Below are positions 57,995 through 64,000 of a stretch of DNA of 64,000 nucleotides, piece by piece. The DNA comes from Tachypleus tridentatus (taxonomy: Eukaryota; Arthropoda; Merostomata; Xiphosura; Limulidae): positions 148,337,009 through 148,401,008 of the forward strand of contig NC_134834.1 of NCBI RefSeq assembly GCF_004210375.1, written 5' to 3'. The position numbers and the translations under genes were made by a program. Numbering within the stretch: the stretch's first letter is position 1; each line of letters opens with the position of its first letter. Below the pieces are notes generated by a model. That model worked only from the letters and a program-made list of their open reading frames with translations, was not told the DNA's origin and made no database searches.

Positions 57995-58560
57995 TAGGAC
58001 ACATGGAAGAAACACTTTTGGACAAGGTCAAAATGCGTATTATTAGAACAAAAACGAGCAGCAGTTGTTTATATTTGTTGGATTTTGCAAACTGCTTGTT
58101 TCAACCATTACAAAGATTTGTGATGAATGTAAAACCTTTGTCGATTGCAGACAGTTTTGTTTTAAATGTTCTTACTGACAGCCGGAAAGGGCACATTGTT
58201 GTGTTTAAAAAAGTTGTTTGAGAAGGGTTGGTTCAAATCAGGAGATTAAGATATATTAGGTTTACGCCAGTTAAAGGCGTATGTTATAATCTTGAAACAT
58301 AATTGTTATTATATACACCGCCTCTTTATATGAACATAATAATTATCGTTACATAACTGAAGTAACATCTACTCTTTCAGTGCGTTTTAATTAAAAAAGT
58401 TTAGTTTAAATTGGTACCATAAGAATACCATTCGCCTACATATCGACAACTGAACTCGGTCTTACAACACTTATTATAATTTTAATTGAAGCTAAGGCTG
58501 TTGTTTTAGTTTCAAAATGGTGGTGATTTGTGTAAGCCCAAGGAAGTAATCTGTTCAGCT
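57995..58560. other. Intergenic, nothing recognised
   Basis: A plus-strand open frame (57943-58221) begins in the SINE and continues into unique sequence ending DSRKGHIVVFKKVV. I cannot assign it. Confidence 0.6.
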
Positions 58561-58690
58561 CATAAATTATCAGTATAGCAAATGTGTTAACAGCATCGGA
58601 TACCAGTCACCATTTTTCTTCAGGTAAGACAATCTTTATTCCCTGAGAATAAACACCAGATATTTTTTATGGAATCACTGTGCCATCTTT

Positions 58691-58876
58691 ATGAAAAAAT
58701 TAATTGTCAGTATTTACATTTTCGTTTCATTGCTATACCTCTGTATATTAGCATCATTTACTGCTAAGCTCACATTTGATGACTATTTCGATGGTGGAAT
58801 TCGGGAAACTTTAAAAAAGTTAAAGTCAGCTATAATTATCAAATTCTTGTTTTTCCAAAGCATTGAAGAGCATTAA
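58691..58876 (+). CDS. Hypothetical 61-codon frame with signal-peptide-like start
   Basis: MKKLIVSIYIFVSLLYLCIL then ASFTAKLTFDDYFDGG and a basic stretch RETLKKLKS, ending IEEH. A positively charged start followed by about 17 hydrophobic residues and ASFTA looks like a secretion signal. No family recognised. AT-rich DNA often gives such hydrophobic frames by chance. Confidence 0.2.
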   Translation: MKKLIVSIYIFVSLLYLCILASFTAKLTFDDYFDGGIRETLKKLKSAIIIKFLFFQSIEEH

Positions 58877-59002
58877 AATAGGATATTAAAACAAAGTCAA
58901 AACCTTTCAAGAACAAAGAACAAAAAATTAGAAATTCCAAAGGATTGTTAAACTAAGTAACACAGCTGAGAAGCAGCAACCGCAAAATCACTAACAACCG
59001 CC

Positions 59003-59020
59003 ATGATGGCACAAATCAAA
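59003..59020 (+). CDS. Possible first coding exon (MMAQIK) with splice donor
   Basis: Two adjacent ATGs in a strong context (accgccATGATGG), six codons, then gtaagt at 59021. The preceding 60 bp are less AT-rich (ctgagaagcagcaaccgcaa). A second donor-like cttcag|gtaaga lies upstream at 58622. The downstream exons would be beyond the window or unrecognised. No homology can be claimed from six residues. Confidence 0.3.
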
Positions 59021-59195
59021 GTAAGTTTTATTCATTTATTTTTACAAAGCATATTTTTCCTGCGAAGCTTTTATGGTCATTTGTTTATTGAGGTTAACTT
59101 AAACTTTGAGACCACGCCCTCACATGAATGATGCTCGCACCTCATTGGAAGAAATTTTAATATCTTGAAATGAACCAGTAAAGATCACCTCTGCT

Positions 59196-59318
59196 TGCGC
59201 AGTGCTTCTGACGTAGATAAATAAAACAGCAGACAAATATGTTTTGGACCAACAAAACCAGTGTTCGAAGCTATATCTTCCTTTTATTTTGAGGTCACAG
59301 CAGGAGGACGAGAAGTTG
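59196..59318 (+). promoter_or_regulatory. Promoter-like region with candidate noncoding exon
   Basis: tgcgcagtgc (NRF1-like, 59196-59205), tgacgta (CRE-like, 59209-59215) and a TATA-like gataaataaaac (59216-59227) occur within 32 bp, followed about 100 bp later by agaagttg|gtaagt (donor at 59319). This could be an alternative first exon of a gene to the right. Confidence 0.3.
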
Positions 59319-59321
59319 GTA

Positions 59322-59690
59322 AGTGAATTATTACTTATCTTGGGTCTTTGGTAAGTTGATACTTACCATTCTAGCATCTCTTTCTTTACCTTTATTTATG
59401 GCAGTATATACGCCTCTTATAGGGATGTTGCATTATTTAGTACGTGTAATTAATAAATACTAGAAAACATAATTAGCTTGTACATAAGAACGTTTTCGAA
59501 GTCTGCATACAATTCATTTTCTAGAAAAAAACGATAAAAATGAGAATACTTTTTTGGATATTGATTAAAACACAACAACTAATATTTTATTATATTTTTC
59601 ATAAACCAGGTGAAAACTATCCATTAATGCCTTATAATTTATTATTTTAACACAACACTAAATACAGACGACAGAAGACTAGTGGAACAT
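59322..59690. other. Intergenic, nothing recognised
   Basis: AT-rich. Confidence 0.6.
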
Positions 59691-59781
59691 CGGAAAGTTT
59701 ACGAACTTGCAACACCAAAATGCGACGTTCGATTTTACGCGGTGGATACGGCAGATATCAAGATATTGTTTTGCTCTTAAA
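59691..59781 (+). mobile_element. Possible SINE family 2, decayed
   Basis: aagtttacgaacttgcaaca, ccaaaatgcgacgttcgatt, ttacgcggtggatacggcag, atatcaagatattgttttgc follow family 2 order. Confidence 0.5.
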
Positions 59782-59924
59782 AATAATTAAAATTACTGTT
59801 CCGGAAATAATCGATTCAATTTCCTAGACTCGTGTTAAGTGCTGGTCTTCCTCGACTGTAGGCAGCGATTCATTTCACTTATGAAAAACTAAAACTTTTC
59901 ACTGAAATTTTTCCAGTTTTTAAA

Positions 59925-60203
59925 AATTGTTTGCTTTTGAATTTCGCGTAAAGCTGCACGAGGGTTATCTGCGCTAACCGTCCCTAATTTAGCAGTGTAA
60001 GACCAGAGAGAAGGCAGCTGATCATCACCACCTACCGCCAACTCTTGGGCTACTCTTTTACCAACGAATTTTGGGATTGACTGTAACATTAGAACGCCCC
60101 CACAGGTGAAAGGGCGAGCATGTTTGGCGCGATGGGGAGTCGAACCTGCGACCCTCGGATTATGAGTTGAACGCTTTAACCGACCTGACCATGCCGGGCC
60201 TTT
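59925..60203 (-). mobile_element. SINE family 1, minus strand, 11-bp target duplication
   Basis: Starts with T-rich tail then gaatttcgcgtaaagctgca and ends ctgaccatgccgggcc. TSD cagtttttaaa at 59914-59924 and 60204-60214. Confidence 0.95.
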
Positions 60204-60231
60204 CAGTTTTTAAACTATCGTTCTATTAGCT

Positions 60232-60510
60232 TCAAAATGTAACACAGTGAAATAATGTGTGTTTTTTTTCCATCGATCTACCAGATAGTCTTGTAAACTT
60301 CAATAAGGCTATTTCTGAACCTATTTTTTCACGAGAAAACAACATCTTAAACAATCCCGGTAAAATAATCCTTCCATCTCTAAAATTCTGCCTAGAAATA
60401 ACCCTCCTCTGAACCCTCTCCAATAAGTCAATACCCTTGCTAAGGTAAGGATATTTGAACTACACATTTTCCAAGTGAGACCTAAACAGATATTTGTATA
60501 GAGAAATAAA
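60232..60510 (-). pseudogene. Decayed LINE reverse-transcriptase C-terminal fragment (CR1/L2-like)
   Basis: The minus strand reads (in broken frames) SHLENV, SLP.., LLERVQRRVISRQNFRDGR, then LFKMLFSREKIGSEIALLKF. The pattern of a SLVRPHLEY...L..LE.VQRR segment is common to the end of CR1/L2-type reverse transcriptases. No other element part was found. Confidence 0.45.
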
Positions 60511-61158
60511 TATCACTTTGAACTGTTAGCACTATATCTGTAAACACACCCTAACAATTTGTGAGTTTTACTACTGGTAACAGAGCGATGTTTTGATGAT
60601 ATATTCATCATTGTGCCAAGATTTCTTTCTTTACTCACTATAATATGAGTCAAATTAACTCATCTTTATCGCCATTACTGCCCGAATTTTATAGCTAGTT
60701 TTTTTTAATGGCACTTTTCTGAGGCTTTTTGAAAAATCTAAGAACACCAAATTCACATCCCTTTATTAGGATCACAAATAATTCTGCCTGCTTTATTTTA
60801 CAATGTCATATTTCATTACACGATTATTGTTCAATGTTTCTTTTATCACACTTCTTACCACTTCAGAACCGTTGACTATTGTTACCCTACACATCACCAT
60901 TGAATTGGCCATTTCTAACAAGTTATACTCCTTGAGATTGAAATGGCTTTTGATGTCTTCTTCTGCGCATGTCCTTTACGGCTTGTGCCACTGTTTGAGT
61001 CGTCCTTGTAGTAAAAGCGATGTGCAAGTTTAGAATACTTAATTCTGAAGTACAAATAAGTTATAATTTATTTTATTGGTAAGATTGAAGAGTTAAAGCA
61101 AATGCATTTTGTTTGCATATATGTATACTTTTTATTTTATTTTATTTATGGAGGAGGT
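60511..61158. other. Intergenic, nothing recognised
   Basis: No repeat or gene identified; a 76-codon plus-strand frame (60803-61033) has no recognisable domain. Confidence 0.6.
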
Positions 61159-61439
61159 TTGATTTGTTTGGTTTGTTTTGAATTTCGCGCAAAGCTACTC
61201 AAGGGCTATCTGCGCTAACCTTTCCTAATTTAGCAATGTAAGACTAGAGGGAAGGCAGCTACTCATCACCACCCACCGCCAACTCTTGGGTTACTCTTTT
61301 ACCAACGAATAGTGGGGCTGACCGTCACATAACGCCCCCACGACTGAAAGGTTGAGCATGTTTGGTGTGACGGGGATTCGAACCTGCGACCCTCAGATTA
61401 CGAGTCGAACGCCTTAACCCACTTGGCCATGCCAGGTCG
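61159..61439 (-). mobile_element. SINE family 1, minus strand, 12-bp target duplication
   Basis: Starts ttgatttgtttggtttgttt + gaatttcgcgcaaagctact and ends cttggccatgccaggtcg. TSD tatggaggaggt at 61147-61158 and 61440-61451 is exact. Confidence 0.96.
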
Positions 61440-61535
61440 TATGGAGGAGGTAAGCCATTGATGTCCGGAACTAACACAAATATAGTGAAAGTTAGGGCAG
61501 AGGGTGATAGATATTTTAAAATATTATAGGTCCCT

Positions 61536-61613
61536 GGTGGCTCGATACCCGCAGTTGTCAAAACACGGATAGTACACTGTGTAGCTTTGCACTTATTAAC
61601 AAACAAGCAAATC
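61536..61613 (+). mobile_element. SINE family 3 fragment
   Basis: gtggctcgatacccgcagtt, then gtgtagctttgcacttatta and acaaacaagc, the 3' part of family 3. Confidence 0.5.
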
Positions 61614-61793
61614 CTATACAAATATATGACCACTATGGTGAGTAAAACACATCTCAACACACCTCGTATATGATATACAGTATATTACTATAAAAAATCC
61701 AGTCCTAATATTTCAGTGCTTTGCTATGTCTCAGTAATTACTGGTTCACTTCCAGAACCTACGAATTCGTTATGTTTTTACAGAGTTAAAATG

Positions 61794-61916
61794 TTTGTTT
61801 GTAGTTAAGCACAAAGGCTAGACAAAGGGCTATCTATGCTCTGCTCACCATGGGTATTGAAACACAGTTTCTGATAGTGTAAGTCTAAAGACACACCGCT
61901 GTGTCACTGAGAGGGT
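61794..61916 (-). mobile_element. SINE family 3, minus strand
   Basis: The reverse strand reads ccctctcagtgacacagcgg, tgtgtctttagacttacact, atcagaaactgtgtttcaat, acccatggtgagcagagcat and agatagccctttgtctagcc, ending gcttaactacaaacaaac. The most complete family 3 copy. Confidence 0.7.
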
Positions 61917-62164
61917 ACGAACTTTGAATACTAACCTTATCATCCACTGTCCATCAGCCGCCCACCTCCTGTTTCCTCTAGTATAACTATTTAACCTGTA
62001 CGTGATTTTAGTGGTGTAATATGTGTTAGTTCAGACATAATGGTCACATAGATAAGTACAAATACATAAAGAAATCACAAAGACTTACACTTCTCGTACA
62101 ATCGCCGTGACGAAATAATAATCTGTGATGACGAGAAAACCCACTTGCAGAGAAAAATATATAT
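61917..62164. other. Intergenic, nothing recognised
   Basis: AT-rich. Confidence 0.6.
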
Positions 62165-62700
62165 TTAAAAACGGCTGGTATGGGTAGAGAAAATTCTATT
62201 ATCAATACAAGAAACGACATCTATTTCATTCAACAATGTAGAAAGGAACAACTGACCTCTGAATTATACGTGATATTACTCTTCTTCGGATGATCCTGAC
62301 CATCAAGTGACCTCTTCTCCTAAACGATATTTTCCTTGAGAATTCAGCAGTGATCATGTGTAACTCATCATTCAAAAATTAAAAACAATTTCATGAATGA
62401 ATATGTCATAGAGCCCTACAAAGAGTCTCATATTCATGTCCATGATGACATGAAAGGAGAACTACTTCCCATTTATTTCTCCTTCATCTCTACTTCTCCT
62501 ACTCACCCATCAGCTATTCACTTCTAGTTTCTCTTGCCACACTTCATTTGGCTGGAAAGAAATTACCTGCTTGGCTGAGGCTACTGATGATGGGAGAAAC
62601 TCCTAAAAATCGCTGTTATAACTCAGCGAAAGTGGTGAATCAAAGATTGGCTGGGTTTGATATTTATTTTAAATATTTTAAATAGCTGGTCAGAAGAATT
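62165..62700. mobile_element. Decayed PLE-like debris
   Basis: acggctggtatgggta (62171-62186) equals the inner PLE-end string in minus orientation. Further right, CTGATGA, T, GGGAG, AAA, CTCCT, AAAAA (62584-62609) follows the PLE-end motif in plus orientation with a good 5-bp stem. No coding remnant is readable between them, so whether this is one element or two pieces is open. Confidence 0.4.
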
Positions 62701-63680
62701 AATTTCTAACGTTACTGCTATATATCGTATATAAATACAAGTTAAAAACAAATCAAATACACCGTGGCCTTAAAATAGACTATTCCTCAAATCCCTATTT
62801 AAGACTAGTCATATGTGGCAGGTGAAGAAATTTTAAGCACTGTGGATCTACAGGTTTTGTCACCTTAGTAAAAATCTACATAATAGGTCATCTGCTCTTT
62901 GACCATAGCGGGAATTAATTCCCGGATTTTAGCATTGTAAATTGTAGTTTAAGCATGTTTCTGTTACTTAATTTGTCCTTTTAATGGATTGTTGACAAGA
63001 GTAAAATTTCTGGAAATTTCAGTGACATTTGTCAAATCTTATAAAAGGCTGGAGTTTCTGTTTTCCTTGTCTTGAAAACCGTGGAAATGTCGTTAGCATA
63101 ACAAAATCGTCTGCTAGGAGTGTCATAAAATTTCACGTATAGTGATGATTCTATTTAAGAATAACCTCGAATCCAATTGTGAAAATGGCATGTCTACTTT
63201 AATGGTTTCGTTTTGAGTTTGCTTATGATTATAAGTAATAATCTGTTACACGTTATAGCTTTTACAGTTGAAAAATATTTTAAAAAATAGGTACGACCCT
63301 TCGATCACTGGCGCGACAGTTTTCAAGTACACAAGTGTTAATAATAAAGAAGGTTTTCGTATTTAAATCAACATTCAACAATCCAGTAATGTACTGAACA
63401 TGTACCTTAAAGTTGAATATAAAGTCTTCCAAGCAACTGATTATTAACAACTGATTAAAAGTAATTGTCGTTGGACGAAAGATAATGTTAAACAATTTTC
63501 TTTAAACTCAGAAAAATATATTAAAATCGTTATAAAATAACAGGGAAAGGAGAAGTAATAACGCATGAATTGAAAACATTCAAATTTACCTGCCATATTT
63601 GGCAATCCCAGTTTGCCGTCATCACCCAAGAAATGTTCCGAAAACACGTGAACATCTTTGACTTGTTCCAACTGTCTGTA
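62701..63680. other. Intergenic, nothing recognised
   Basis: AT-rich. Overlapping minus-strand frames at 63280-63671 show no domain. Confidence 0.6.
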
Positions 63681-63750
63681 GATGGGGTGAAGTAGTAAGT
63701 CTACGGACTTATAAAGCTAAAATCCTGGGTTCGATTTCTCACTGGGTTAT
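63681..63750 (+). mobile_element. SINE family 2 fragment
   Basis: gatggggtgaagtagtaagt, ctacggacttataaagctaa, aatcctgggttcgatttctc, actgggttat. Head and B-box region only. Confidence 0.75.
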
Positions 63751-64000
63751 ATTCTAAAACAGACATGTTCTGGCAAATCCATTTTACCATTACCACTACT
63801 AAAATATTTTGATAACCTACTTTGCTCTTTCCATCCCGTGCATTTGTTCCGACATATCCAGTTTGAAGTCGTCATTCTCGAAATGTTTTAATATGTTCCT
63901 TTTTTATTCATTTATACAGAGTTATTATAGTAAAAACAAAACTTTACTGAATGCTATGAAACGTTATACTAAATTCAGTTCTGGTAAGTTGAAGAGAGAC
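63751..64000. other. Intergenic to window end
   Basis: No feature recognised. Confidence 0.6.

Noticed and set aside
57943..58221. 92-codon plus-strand frame as a gene
   Set aside because: Its first third is SINE family 2 sequence; the rest has no recognisable domain or splice structure.
60803..61033. 76-codon plus-strand frame as a membrane protein
   Set aside because: Hydrophobic residues are expected by chance in AT-rich DNA; no family resemblance.
61325..61660. 111-codon minus-strand frame
   Set aside because: The C-terminal third is translated SINE family 1 sequence; the N-terminal part shows no domain.
1..64000. Endogenous virus or LTR retrotransposon
   Set aside because: No paired LTRs, protease/integrase motifs or viral structural proteins were seen; all retroelements here are LINE, PLE or SINE.

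Overview
This is animal nuclear DNA: AT-rich, with one long gene split by GT-AG introns and surrounded by retroelement debris. The most telling repeat is a SINE of about 270 bp whose 5' end resembles a tRNA-Thr(CGT). At least seven near-complete copies, on both strands, match a family I associate with horseshoe crabs (Limulus/Tachypleus/Carcinoscorpius). The organism call is inference; a chelicerate or other arthropod is the safe statement.

The left two thirds (387-44776, + strand) is one gene, FARSB, encoding the beta subunit of cytosolic phenylalanyl-tRNA synthetase. Sixteen coding exons can be placed to the base. Their 1,730 nt splice into one open frame of 575 residues plus stop, all phases agree, and only the N-terminal codons (about 20) lie upstream of the window. 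Introns run from 257 bp to 13.4 kb. No exon carries a disabling lesion, so the gene is probably functional.

The introns hold most of the mobile DNA. Intron 4 has a 4-kb dead non-LTR retrotransposon (7760-11812). Intron 5 has a 407-bp TA-flanked inverted-repeat element just after a splice donor. Intron 7 (19970-33355) holds a stack: two Penelope-like element (PLE) copies in inverted, head-to-head arrangement; a Tc1-type DNA transposon inside one of them; and a 6.3-kb LINE of the same family as the intron-4 copy inside the Tc1 transposase region. A 240-bp MITE is inserted separately in the same PLE. Target duplications and the unfilled PLE copy give the insertion order. Intron 14 has a second, inverted 240-bp MITE, a SINE and a 40-bp tandem array.

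The right third (44.9-64 kb) shows no convincing complete gene. It holds a palindrome of PLE termini (45.2 kb), a 41-bp minisatellite whose half-sites co-vary (47.4 kb), a 38/76-bp minisatellite split by a SINE (57.1-57.8 kb), many copies of three tRNA-like SINE families, a LINE RT remnant (60.2-60.5 kb), and decayed PLE-like pieces. Near 58.6-59.3 kb are promoter-like and first-exon-like signals that could belong to a + strand gene beyond the window.

The closest thing to an unusual system is the set of PLE terminal hairpins. Each carries a short motif, CTGANGA - N - stem - GAAAC, that resembles a hammerhead ribozyme core but has one extra base in every copy seen.
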